DNA of 56,315 nucleotides, taken from NCBI GenBank assembly GCA_013138975.1, contig WTBR01000088.1, forward strand, positions 1 to 56,315, in the 5' to 3' direction. This document shows positions 25,956-33,738 of the stretch, piece after piece (within the stretch, counting starts at the first letter, position 1; the number at the start of each line of letters is the position of its first letter). The position numbers were made by a program, and so were the translations under genes. The notes below the pieces were generated by a model. It did no database searches, was not told where the DNA came from, and saw nothing but the letters and a program-made list of their open reading frames with translations. The stretch comes from Bacteroidales bacterium (lineage in GTDB: Bacteria; Bacteroidota; Bacteroidia; Bacteroidales; UBA12077).

Positions 25956-26097
25956 GCGCTAACGTGTTGCGGTCAAAAATTGGTTGGGATTTTGCCCAGT
26001 TTCAATATCACCCATTGATAAAGTTTAAAGATAGCAAAAAAGACTAAAAACCCACTAAAAACCTACTAATTAATGAACTGCTGTTGCCAGTTGTAGC
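25956..26097 (-). repeat. Compact attC-like boundary element (3' side of HigBA)
   Basis: 142 bp from GCGCTAAC (25956-25963) to GTTGTAGC (26090-26097). On the minus strand it starts GCTACAACTGGCAACAGCAG directly at the HigA stop codon and closes GCAACACGTTAGCGC. Its length fits ordinary attC sites (about 57-141 bp) better than the other repeats. The interior differs from them; it has a short run of CCCACTAAAAACC-type repeats. The stretch 25796-25955 holds no gene that I can see. Confidence 0.5.
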
Positions 26098-26388
26098 TTA
26101 ACTGATAGAAATATTTAAGTGTTTTCCTAATCCTATTTCAATTAATCTATAGTAAGTAGAAATTTGTATGTCACTTTGACCTCTTTCTATTCTTGAGATA
26201 TAGCTTTTCTTAGTTCCTGTCTTTTCTGCAAGTTGTTCTTGAGTAATATGCGCATCGTTCCTTGCTTCTTTTAACATTACTCCAAGTCTGAAAGCTAAAG
26301 AATCTGCCTCAAATTTATCTCTTTCAGGAGTTCCTTTTGTTCCATATTTACTCTTTAATAAATCTTCAAAATCTGTTATGTTTTTCAT
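26098..26388 (-). CDS. HigA-like XRE-family antitoxin
   Basis: 96 residues from the ATG at 26388. I preferred this start over the ATG at 26403 because GGGGGATAG lies 4 bases before it and the residues between look non-essential. Either start is close to or overlaps the toxin stop codon at 26393. The XRE/Cro helix-turn-helix reads [22 protein letters not shown], then [22 protein letters not shown] (about residues 34-76). It should bind the HigB-like toxin and the palindrome at 26742-26761. The stop codon abuts the boundary element at 25956-26097. Confidence 0.8.
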   Translation of the reverse strand: MKNITDFEDLLKSKYGTKGTPERDKFEADSLAFRLGVMLKEARNDAHITQEQLAEKTGTKKSYISRIERGQSDIQISTYYRLIEIGLGKHLNISIS

Positions 26389-26392
26389 AATT

Positions 26393-26734
26393 CTATCCCC
26401 CATATTTTTCTGTCATATATTCCTTTTTCAACTTTTCTGCTTGCTTAATTTCTTTCCGAGGTGTTTTTTGCGTTTTCTTTAGAAAGCAATTAGTTAAAAC
26501 AACCAACTGTCCTTTATCAAAAAAGCATAAAATTCGAATACTTTTAAAAGTTGTGATTACTCGCACTTCATAAATATCATCTGTATTTTCGAGATGTTTA
26601 AAAAATTTCTTCGGAACATTACTTTCAAACCTAATTAAATCAAGAACATATTCTATTTTCTCCTGAACCTTAACTTCCTGCGATTTGTAAAAGTTTACGA
26701 AATTATCCTTATACGCAATGATTTTTCTTATCAT
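26393..26734 (-). CDS. HigB/RelE-family toxin
   Basis: 113 residues with the RelE/ParE fold as in HigB (Gp49-like) toxins: an N-terminal strand VNFYKSQ, helices with KIEYVLDLI, the strand-turn [19 protein letters not shown], and [20 protein letters not shown], which holds the basic catalytic residues. It would cleave mRNA on the ribosome. Toxin first, antitoxin second is the HigBA order. A -7 element TAACTTTG ends 4 bases before the ATG, which implies a nearly leaderless transcript. A 20-bp palindrome overlaps it. Confidence 0.8.
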   Translation of the reverse strand: MIRKIIAYKDNFVNFYKSQEVKVQEKIEYVLDLIRFESNVPKKFFKHLENTDDIYEVRVITTFKSIRILCFFDKGQLVVLTNCFLKKTQKTPRKEIKQAEKLKKEYMTEKYGG

Positions 26735-26738
26735 GTCA

Positions 26739-26769
26739 CAAAGTTAACTAATTAGTTTACTAAATCCGA
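26739..26769 (-). promoter_or_regulatory. HigBA promoter with overlapping palindromic operator
   Basis: On the minus strand TAACTTTG (26746-26739) is the -7 element, with a weak -33 TTCG about 20 bases upstream. A 20-bp near-perfect palindrome AGTTAACTAATTAGTTTACT (26742-26761, one mismatched pair) covers the -7 element and spacer. Binding of the HigBA complex there would block transcription. Confidence 0.65.
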
Positions 26770-26772
26770 ATT

Positions 26773-26949
26773 TTAATTTTTATCTGAGTTGCTATTAAAA
26801 AATAAGTAATACGCTCCATAAATAAATACACCAAGCACAATAATACCTAATAATGAACCAAAAATTCCTTCTCCCTTTATTTTGTCATTCATGCTTGAAA
26901 TCCAATAAATCACAATACCAGGAAATACTATTACTTTAATTGCTTTCAT
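26773..26949 (-). CDS. Small two-helix membrane protein, 58 residues
   Basis: 58 residues from the ATG at 26949 to the TAA at 26773-26775. It begins MKAIKVIVFPGIVIYWISSM (one weak hydrophobic stretch), then a charged loop NDKIKGEG and a strong membrane segment GSLLGIIVLGVFIYGAYYLFF (about 31-51), with a polar tail. No family was recognised. It lies just upstream of the HigBA operator on the same strand, possibly as part of the same cassette-like unit. Confidence 0.55.
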   Translation of the reverse strand: MKAIKVIVFPGIVIYWISSMNDKIKGEGIFGSLLGIIVLGVFIYGAYYLFFNSNSDKN

Positions 26950-26960
26950 AATCTTCTGGC

Positions 26961-27148
26961 TTAGTTATGTTTCCAAATTTTAAAATAATTCAATATTGCA
27001 ATCAGAATAACTAGGTTTACAATAACGGTCACAAAATACTCTGGTATTTTACTTTGAGCCAAAAGCTCATAAATGATGTAATACCCCAACGCCAATTACG
27101 AACGTAATAAATAGATAAGAATCTTCGAGTTTGATAACTATCTCCATG
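26961..27148 (-). pseudogene. Frameshifted small membrane protein
   Basis: From the ATG at 27148 one frame reads MEIVIKLEDSYLFITFVIGVG; after the GGGG run the next frame continues YYIIYELLAQSKIPEYFVTV, then IVNLVILIAILNYFKIWKHN to the TAA at 26961-26963. Together they form a plausible protein of about 62 residues with two membrane segments. The length of 188 nt means that one base is missing. It may be a true frameshift, a slippage site or a sequencing error. It is 11 bases upstream of the 58-residue membrane protein. Confidence 0.4.
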
Positions 27149-27230
27149 TGGAATAATAGTTTTACCGACAAACATATATGCGACAATTTCTATCAATATA
27201 AAATTTAGTATATCCTAGTTAAATTTGCAC

Positions 27231-27680
27231 TTACCTTTGATGTCTTTTTGTTAATGTGTATGACTTTGAAAAGCCACCAATGTCAAATATTTTATAAAAT
27301 CGTGTAAAATCATTGTAGTCTATACTTTCCTTAATTACAACTTCCAATTTCAATAAATATTCGTTCCTTTCTTTCACAAATTTCGATTTAGACGGTGCTT
27401 CTAGAATATAATATATTACGCTAGTTATTAAAGATAACATTGCAAAACCACCAATCACAGTTGTGATTCCTTCACCAAGTCCAAAACCAATTAGCATTAC
27501 AACAAAGGAGATAATCATCCAGAGATAATAACTACCAACCATTTCTTGAAATGAATCATGTTCGGATATAAGGTTATAATTGAGTTTCTTATTATAATTC
27601 ATCTTTAATTCTTCATACATTTTTCTGGAAACCAAATCAGGTTCATTAAATTTTGTCGTGGTATAAACTAAAACTCCCAT
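27231..27680 (-). CDS. Two-TM membrane protein, unknown
   Basis: 149 residues, not recognised. Two adjacent membrane segments lie at about residues 51-71 (YYLWMIISFVVMLIGFGLGEG) and 73-95 (TVIGGFAMLSLITSVIYYI), between a charged N-terminal 45 residues and a basic C-terminal 50 residues, both probably cytoplasmic. It is the first gene of a minus-strand unit that also holds two small membrane proteins and HigBA, upstream of which lies repeat G. The GTTAGGC motif that closes repeat G (27724-27730) is about 45 bases upstream. Confidence 0.55.
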   Translation of the reverse strand: MGVLVYTTTKFNEPDLVSRKMYEELKMNYNKKLNYNLISEHDSFQEMVGSYYLWMIISFVVMLIGFGLGEGITTVIGGFAMLSLITSVIYYILEAPSKSKFVKERNEYLLKLEVVIKESIDYNDFTRFYKIFDIGGFSKSYTLTKRHQR

Positions 27681-27723
27681 ATTTAATAATTTATAGATAC
27701 TTGAGATTGTGTGCTTCTAATAA

Positions 27724-28110
27724 TGCCTAACTATTTAGTATTCTATCAACTGTTTCTATAAAAATAGAATTATTAAACAACAATACAAAGCTTGTGATTC
27801 TAGTATTATTCAGCTCATCCTATTCCCACTAGAAATTGTTGATAGTATACTGTTGGACGATGCCGTCCGTTGCTATGGGCATTCAATCTTGAACGGATAA
27901 TTTTCATTACATATTAGTATAAAAATAGTGACGTAATAAACTTTAAGTTCTCCCTATCTCATCAGTGTGCAATGCTTTAGAAAACAAATATGCCAAAAAC
28001 TCGAAAAATCAATTCCACAATATATTATATAAGCTACTCCGGTTCAAATCAGGGCTAATTCAACATAAAGCACATATTCGGCTATGCCTAAAACGATGCT
28101 TAATTATTAA
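27724..28110 (-). repeat. Cassette-boundary repeat, copy G (long type)
   Basis: About 390 bp, closely matching copy F throughout, including the nested inverted-repeat segment (arms 27737-27756 and 27832-27851) and a hairpin GGACG-atgc-CGTCC. The minus-strand opening is GTACTTAATAATTAAGCATCG, next to the TIR gene. The minus-strand end is GTTAGGC (an exact GTTRRRY). It fills most of the 27681-28121 gap. Confidence 0.85.
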
Positions 28111-28121
28111 GTACTGATTTT

Positions 28122-29204
28122 TTACATATCTCTTAATTTTCTAATTGCATCAAATTGTTCATTTTCTTGGCTAACTCTCATTGTATAGTCATCTGCCCAA
28201 TCTTCATCTGCTTTTTTCCTAATCATGATAAAATCATCCTCTGATATATCCTCAGGTTTCCCTTTTTTTAAAATATTAACAGCATCTTTTTGCTCGTTAA
28301 TGCAACTAACCTGCATCGAATAATCATCTGGCCAGTAAGCTTTACAATAACTTTTGATTTTTTCATCGGAGTCATTGAATTCTGATTCAACTTTAACAAT
28401 ATCCTCTTTAGCTTCTGTCTCATTTGTTATTTTATCTGTTAGTGAAATTTTTGAAAGTTTACTAATGTAACTTTGGTATGAACTTGGAGGCTCAGAACTT
28501 AGATTTAACAATTTTTCTAAATCAGATATTAGCTGAAATAATTGAGACTCTGAAGTAATATTTAGTGCATTAATCCCTTGTAATGGTCCTTTTAATAAAT
28601 CAGCTCCTGTTTCATTTGCAATTAAAGGAATTAAAGGTTTGCTTACCCCCCAACGTGCACCTAGTTCAAATAGTACATAGTAAGAACTTATGCTCGATGG
28701 AGAAATTAAACCAATTAGGACTTCAGAATCATGTATTTCAAATTTTAATTGTTCGTCTGTTGAAATACCTGCAGGTAACCTATAACCATCAACGCTTGTG
28801 CAACGAATATCTTCCGCTTTTAGATTTAATGAAACTCGCAATAATTCAATTAAAGCTTTTGCAATTTCAACATCTTTATGACTATGACTTATAAATATTT
28901 TCATATTGGCTTTATTTACCTGACTATTTTTTATTTTATTCTCTTTTTTTAGTTCGTAATACTGAAAATTACCTTGACCGTTCAGTAAGACTTCACTAAA
29001 ATTATAAGGATGACTACTCATTAAATTGAATCTTTCAATTAATCCTTGCTTATCCAAGAAATCTATGGCATTATTTATATCAATAGGTTTCAAATCAGTT
29101 AATTCCTGAATTTTTTCACCAGGAAATAAAAATTCTCCATCTGGATTATTCTCAAATAGAATAGTCAGAACTTTATTTGCGTTAATTTCTATTGGATTGC
29201 TCAT
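28122..29204 (-). CDS. TIR-domain protein with N-terminal winged helix and C-terminal tandem repeat
   Basis: 360 residues. Residues about 1-65 look like a winged helix (NANKVLTILFENN, DINNAIDFLDKQGLIERFN). Residues 101-240 are a TIR domain: MKIFISHSHKDVEIAKALIELL, the BB-loop-like region YRLPAGIST, and the catalytic glutamate E180 in FELGARWG, so NAD+ cleavage is plausible. Residues 288-312 and 333-357 are two 25-residue copies of a motif WPDDYSMQ..NEQxDAxxxL / WADDYTMR..NEQxDAxxxL. I do not know a function for this motif. TIR proteins with NADase activity serve in bacterial defence. It ends at repeat G. Confidence 0.75.
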   Translation of the reverse strand: MSNPIEINANKVLTILFENNPDGEFLFPGEKIQELTDLKPIDINNAIDFLDKQGLIERFNLMSSHPYNFSEVLLNGQGNFQYYELKKENKIKNSQVNKANMKIFISHSHKDVEIAKALIELLRVSLNLKAEDIRCTSVDGYRLPAGISTDEQLKFEIHDSEVLIGLISPSSISSYYVLFELGARWGVSKPLIPLIANETGADLLKGPLQGINALNITSESQLFQLISDLEKLLNLSSEPPSSYQSYISKLSKISLTDKITNETEAKEDIVKVESEFNDSDEKIKSYCKAYWPDDYSMQVSCINEQKDAVNILKKGKPEDISEDDFIMIRKKADEDWADDYTMRVSQENEQFDAIRKLRDM

Positions 29205-29648
29205 TTTAAATTTGTGCTTAACTATTGCTTAAATGGAACAGAGTTCCACCTATTTATATGTGTACCTGCAAACTACTGATATAGCCCTCGCAGAATCTAT
29301 AATGTCGTATACATACGAAAAAATATAAAACCACATACTTTATGCTTTTTGTGGATATAAAGATAGTTAATATTAAACAATGTTCAACTGATCCAATGAA
29401 CTAAATCTTTCCCAATATCTCTTTTTGTAACATGAGTAAAATTTCTGTTTTTTTCAAACTTTTATACCCTAATAATTACCAATCAAAAAACTGACAAAAA
29501 CACAATTACATTATAATTTACAACTTAGTATTAATATAATATCAACAATATGCTATTTTTACAAATTCGTTAAATAGCATTAATGCATAAAGCGGATTAA
29601 ACCCGATCTAAACTAAGCAGTCAAATACAAAAATCTAAAAATTCAAAT
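29205..29648. promoter_or_regulatory. Divergent intergenic region with a hairpin
   Basis: No gene is seen. An 8-bp stem TGCTATTT / AAATAGCA with a 13-base loop lies at 29551-29579, about 70 bases before the S9 peptidase start; it could be a 5' leader structure or an operator. No clean TAnnTTTG element was found on either strand. Confidence 0.3.
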
Positions 29649-32162
29649 ATGAAAAAACTACCCTTAATGCTTGTTCTGATAATTCTGGTACAATTGTCGT
29701 GGGCACAAGAAAGCGTACAAATTAATAAATGGAAAATCACAAATCCACAGAAAATAAATATGCCTGCTTTTTCGGATGTTAAAAACATCGATGGAAAAAC
29801 ATTTGAGGCATCCAAATTATTAAATACAACTCAAGTCGATTTATCCGGCGAATCTTTAATATGGAAAAACATTGAAGTAAGCACTGATAGTATTGTTTTA
29901 AATCAAAGCACAAAAAATAATTTGGTATTGCTATCGACTTATTTATCTCTTGATCAATGGACACAAGGTTCATTAAACTTAAATATAAATGCTTATTGCG
30001 AAATTTTCGTAGATAATAAACTGGTTAAAACAAAAAGCAGTGCCGAGTTAAGTGATACTAAAATAGAGTTAGATCTACAATCAGGGAATCATGAGATTAC
30101 GATAAAGGCAATTACAAGGGATACAAATTTAAAACTTGTTGCCAATTTCGATTACTCCGAAGATTTTGCATCTTGCAATGCCACAGCAAGCTTAAATCCT
30201 GAAAAGTTTTTTACTATCGATGATTTAATGAATAGTAAAGATGCTTCAGCAAGCATTTCTGCATCGGGTAAATATATTTTAATTAACTATACCGAACGTG
30301 CCGGAAACAAAGGAAAAAGCAAGACTTACTCTGCTATTTACGATCTTGCAAAACAAAAGAACATTACTGTTTTAAGAAATAAAAATATTGCGAATGTTAG
30401 TTGGTTACCAAGAACTGACCGATTAACATACTCTGTTAATTTCGAGAAAAAAGCAGAGATATTTGTTTATGATATTATTTCCGGTATTGAAAAATCCATC
30501 GCAAACGAAATTGAAAATTTATATTGGTATACATGGTCGCCAAATGAAAATTATATTATTTATACAGATAAAATTACCGCAGAAAAACCAGGTAATTTAA
30601 AACGCATATATGGAAATGATGATCGTCTTCCTTATTTCCGCGATCGTTCTTATTTACATAAAATAGATGTTCAATCAGGAAATGTAACTCAATTAACTTC
30701 CGGGAATTTAACTTCTAGTTTAAATGACATCAAGCCTGACGGATCAAAAATCTTAATATCTACTTCTAGAATGGACTATTCTGAAGTGCCTTTTAGCAAG
30801 CAGAATCTTTACGAAATGGATATTCATACGAATGAACTTACCGTAATTTGGGAAAATAAAATTTATGAAGCTTATGCAAGCTACTCACCAAATGGCGACA
30901 AACTATTGGTTCAAGGCGGATCTGAGTGTTTTGGAGATATTGGAGTTAACATTAGCGAAGGAAGAATTCCAAATAGCTACGATTCACAGCTTTACATTTA
31001 CGATTTAGCAAGTAAAAAAGTTGAGTCAATAAGCAAAGATTTCGATCCATCGATTGGGAATGCATATTGGAGCAAGGATAATCAAATTTACGTTTCAACC
31101 ACCGACAGAGATTATAAAAATCTTTATCAGTATAATTTCAAAACAAAAGCATTTGCTAAAATCAATTTGCAAGTTGAAGTTTTAAGCAGCATAAATTATG
31201 CTTACGAAAAAGCTGTTGCTGTTTATACCGGCACAAGTATTTCAACACCGAAAAAACTTTATACGCTCGATCTGAAAAAAGGAACAAGCACATTACTGGA
31301 ATTTCCTGAAGAAGAAAAATTTGCTAATATTAAATTCGGAAAAACCGAGCCCTGGAATTTCACAAATAAAAGCGGAACAACAATTTATGGTAGAGTATAC
31401 TATCCACCAAATTACGATGCTACAAAAAAATATCCTGTAATAGTTAATTTTTATGGTGGCACCTCTCCTATTGGAAGATCTTTCGGAGGACGTTATCCAA
31501 TAAATATTTGGACTGCCGGTAACTATATAGTTTACGTTTTACAACCTAGTGGAGCAACCGGTTTTGGTCAGGATTTCTCGGCACTGCATGTTAATGGCTG
31601 GGGTTTCGATGCCATTGATGATATTATTGTTGGAACAAATAAGTTCTTAGAAGCACATCCAAATGCCGATGTCGAAAATGTAGGTTGCATTGGTGCTTCG
31701 TACGGTGGATATACAACTATGTTAATTCAAACCAGAACCGATATTTTTAAAACAGCAATTTCACATGCCGGTATTAGTTCATTAACCAGCTATTGGGGCG
31801 AAGGATATTGGGGTTATACTTACAATGCCGGAGCTGCAAGAAATAGTTATCCATGGGATAGAAAAGATATTTACGTAGAAAACAGTCCAATTTACAATGC
31901 CGATAAATTCCAGAACTCAATATTATTATTACATGGAACAGCCGATACAAATGTTCCCGTAGGAGAAAGTTTACAATATTATGCTGCACTAAAAATCTTA
32001 GGAAAAGATGTTGAAATGGTTTTGGTTGATAATCAGGATCACTGGATATTAGATTATAAAAAACGCATTGAGTGGCATTATACAATCATGTCGTGGTTCG
32101 ATAAAAAACTTAAAAATCAGTCACAACAATGGGATAATTTATATCCTGAGAAGAATTTATAG
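29649..32162 (+). CDS. Secreted S9-family (prolyl oligopeptidase-like) peptidase
   Basis: 837 residues. A signal peptide covers about 1-19 (ending SWA-QESV). Residues about 180-560 form a beta-propeller, as seen from repeated W(S/T)P.GD.. and D..SG.. strands. The alpha/beta hydrolase domain has the nucleophile S684 in GASYGGY, the acid in HGTADTNVP and the histidine in NQDHW. This is the S9 layout (dipeptidyl or acylaminoacyl peptidase type), cutting short peptides in the periplasm. It stands alone with a strong terminator 10 bases after it. Confidence 0.85.
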   Translation: MKKLPLMLVLIILVQLSWAQESVQINKWKITNPQKINMPAFSDVKNIDGKTFEASKLLNTTQVDLSGESLIWKNIEVSTDSIVLNQSTKNNLVLLSTYLSLDQWTQGSLNLNINAYCEIFVDNKLVKTKSSAELSDTKIELDLQSGNHEITIKAITRDTNLKLVANFDYSEDFASCNATASLNPEKFFTIDDLMNSKDASASISASGKYILINYTERAGNKGKSKTYSAIYDLAKQKNITVLRNKNIANVSWLPRTDRLTYSVNFEKKAEIFVYDIISGIEKSIANEIENLYWYTWSPNENYIIYTDKITAEKPGNLKRIYGNDDRLPYFRDRSYLHKIDVQSGNVTQLTSGNLTSSLNDIKPDGSKILISTSRMDYSEVPFSKQNLYEMDIHTNELTVIWENKIYEAYASYSPNGDKLLVQGGSECFGDIGVNISEGRIPNSYDSQLYIYDLASKKVESISKDFDPSIGNAYWSKDNQIYVSTTDRDYKNLYQYNFKTKAFAKINLQVEVLSSINYAYEKAVAVYTGTSISTPKKLYTLDLKKGTSTLLEFPEEEKFANIKFGKTEPWNFTNKSGTTIYGRVYYPPNYDATKKYPVIVNFYGGTSPIGRSFGGRYPINIWTAGNYIVYVLQPSGATGFGQDFSALHVNGWGFDAIDDIIVGTNKFLEAHPNADVENVGCIGASYGGYTTMLIQTRTDIFKTAISHAGISSLTSYWGEGYWGYTYNAGAARNSYPWDRKDIYVENSPIYNADKFQNSILLLHGTADTNVPVGESLQYYAALKILGKDVEMVLVDNQDHWILDYKKRIEWHYTIMSWFDKKLKNQSQQWDNLYPEKNL

Positions 32163-32172
32163 AATAAGCTAA

Positions 32173-32215
32173 AGCTGTTAACTCTTAGCCATTAGCTAAG
32201 AGCTAACAGCTTTTT
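32173..32215. terminator. Bidirectional terminator between two convergent genes
   Basis: A long stem (AGCTGTTA with TAACAGCT, and CTCTTAGC with GCTAAGAG) is followed by TTTTT on the plus side and preceded by AAA on the other. It ends both the S9 peptidase gene and the minus-strand serine hydrolase gene. Confidence 0.85.
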
Positions 32216-32218
32216 CCA

Positions 32219-33325
32219 TTATTCAACACAATCAAGTACCTCATTCATAATTAAACTCATTACATTATACCATTGCTGCCCGGCAGTATTCCCTAAAAGC
32301 CTCCATTCGCTTGTAGCAACAACCACCAATTCCAATTCAGGAACAACAACAATAAACTGACCTCCATATCCATTAGCGAAAAACACATCATATGTCATGT
32401 CATTATTTATCCACCATAAATATCCATAATCAGGTTCAAATTCATCAAGATTAGTCGAAATATGAATATTAGTTGATTCCTGAACCCATTGAGAAGGTAT
32501 TATTTGATTTCCATTGTACAATCCATTATTCAAATAAAGCTCTCCTATCTTTATCATATCTCCGGGTTTAAGCATTAAGTCGGCTCCACCATTAAAGTAA
32601 CCCTGATCAAATTGCCCCCAGCTAAAATCCTCATCGCTCAATCCTAAAGGTTCAAAAAGATATTCGAATGCAAAATCGTGAGTACTCATTTCTGTTGCTT
32701 CAGTTAAAATAACCGACAACAAATGTGCTGTAGCAGAATTATACGAAAAAACTTCACCCGGAGTATTTACAAGAGTTCTACGAATAACATATTCAATTTG
32801 ATCATTAGCAGTAAGCCAATTATTGTATTCACCAACATCAGTAAATTCATTCCACTGAAAACCTGAACTCATCGTTAACAAATCTTCAATAGTAATATTA
32901 AGCTTATCTTCATCAAGTGTATATCCTAAGGGATCAATAAACATATTTAAGCTTTGATCTGTACTTTCAATAAATCCCTCATCAATAGCTATTCCTATTA
33001 ATGCCGACACAACACTTTTTGTTACAGAACGAACATGGTATAAATTATCGGCAGCCATTTCTGTAAAATATCCCTCCGAAACCAACACCCCATTTCTCGA
33101 TACAAGCAACGATTTTATCCCAGTAATATATTGCGCAGCGTTATACACTTGTACTAATCTTTCTTCGTCAATATTTTGCTCTTGTGCAAGAGGGAATTCA
33201 AAGGATTCGAATTCAGGGAAATTAACATCATCTTTTTCACAAGCTAAAAAAGATAAAATGAAAATACTTCCAATTAAGATTAACAAATAGTTAATCTTTT
33301 TCTTTATTACATTTTTCGAATACAT
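32219..33325 (-). CDS. Serine hydrolase (beta-lactamase class C-like) lipoprotein
   Basis: 368 residues. The lipoprotein signal has a basic start and hydrophobic core, with lipobox cysteine C29 (FLAC-EKDD). The active-site SxxK is S100-K103 (SVTK) in VRSVTKSVVSALIG, and YNSATAHLLS gives the YxS element. The fold is that of class C beta-lactamases, DD-peptidases and esterases. It is likely to sit on a membrane facing the periplasm; the substrate is unknown. It is convergent with the S9 gene and has a TAACTTTG element only 2 bases before the ATG. Confidence 0.85.
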   Translation of the reverse strand: MYSKNVIKKKINYLLILIGSIFILSFLACEKDDVNFPEFESFEFPLAQEQNIDEERLVQVYNAAQYITGIKSLLVSRNGVLVSEGYFTEMAADNLYHVRSVTKSVVSALIGIAIDEGFIESTDQSLNMFIDPLGYTLDEDKLNITIEDLLTMSSGFQWNEFTDVGEYNNWLTANDQIEYVIRRTLVNTPGEVFSYNSATAHLLSVILTEATEMSTHDFAFEYLFEPLGLSDEDFSWGQFDQGYFNGGADLMLKPGDMIKIGELYLNNGLYNGNQIIPSQWVQESTNIHISTNLDEFEPDYGYLWWINNDMTYDVFFANGYGGQFIVVVPELELVVVATSEWRLLGNTAGQQWYNVMSLIMNEVLDCVE

Positions 33326-33327
33326 AA

Positions 33328-33335
33328 CAAAGTTA
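33328..33335 (-). promoter_or_regulatory. -7 element (TAACTTTG) abutting a start codon
   Basis: On the minus strand TAACTTTG lies 2 bases before the serine hydrolase ATG, with a TTG about 20 bases upstream. Transcription would start at or after the A of the ATG, so the mRNA would be leaderless, or the real start is different. Confidence 0.4.
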
Positions 33336-33423
33336 TTATTTCAATATTATGATAAACAAGACTATATATCCCCTATGAAAAATAAATTATTATTTTTAAT
33401 TACTTGTTTCCTCATATCTCCTC

Positions 33424-33705
33424 GTAGCCTGAGGTATTCATATCTCTGCGTAGCCTGAGGCACTCGAAGGCTACATAATGCATAAAGAAATCAATTAAAA
33501 ATTAGTAATAAAAAAACCGCATAACTCCCCGTAGCCTGAGGTGGTTACTGAGCTTGTCAAAGTATTCTCGAAGGCTACATGCAAAAGAAAAATTAATTAC
33601 AAATCAATGATAAGATCCAATAGATCCCTCGACTGCACTTCGACAAGCCTGACTGCCGTCAGGAAAGCTCAGTGGAGCCCGCTCAGGATCAGTTCGACTA
33701 TATGA
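33424..33705. repeat. Cluster of short palindromic intergenic repeats
   Basis: GTAGCCTGAGG occurs three times (33424, 33450, 33531) and CGAAGGCTAC twice (33465-33474, 33569-33578); the two motifs pair to give GTAGCC/GGCTAC hairpins. A different hairpin, CCTGAC-tgcc-GTCAGG, lies at 33648-33663, flanked by TCGACTGCACTTCGACAAG and CAGTTCGACTA segments. These are higher in GC than the surroundings and resemble REP-type intergenic repeats of Bacteroidota. Confidence 0.7.
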
Positions 33706-33738
33706 TTTCAGTTCACTATCGTTCCTAAAATCATAGTC

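Noticed and set aside
18375..28110. CRISPR array
   Set aside because: The repeats are 200-400 bp, lie 0.5-3 kb apart and flank genes; there are no short regular spacers and no cas genes.
33424..33705. An insertion sequence remnant
   Set aside because: No coding trace and no terminal inverted repeats with a core; only short hairpins.
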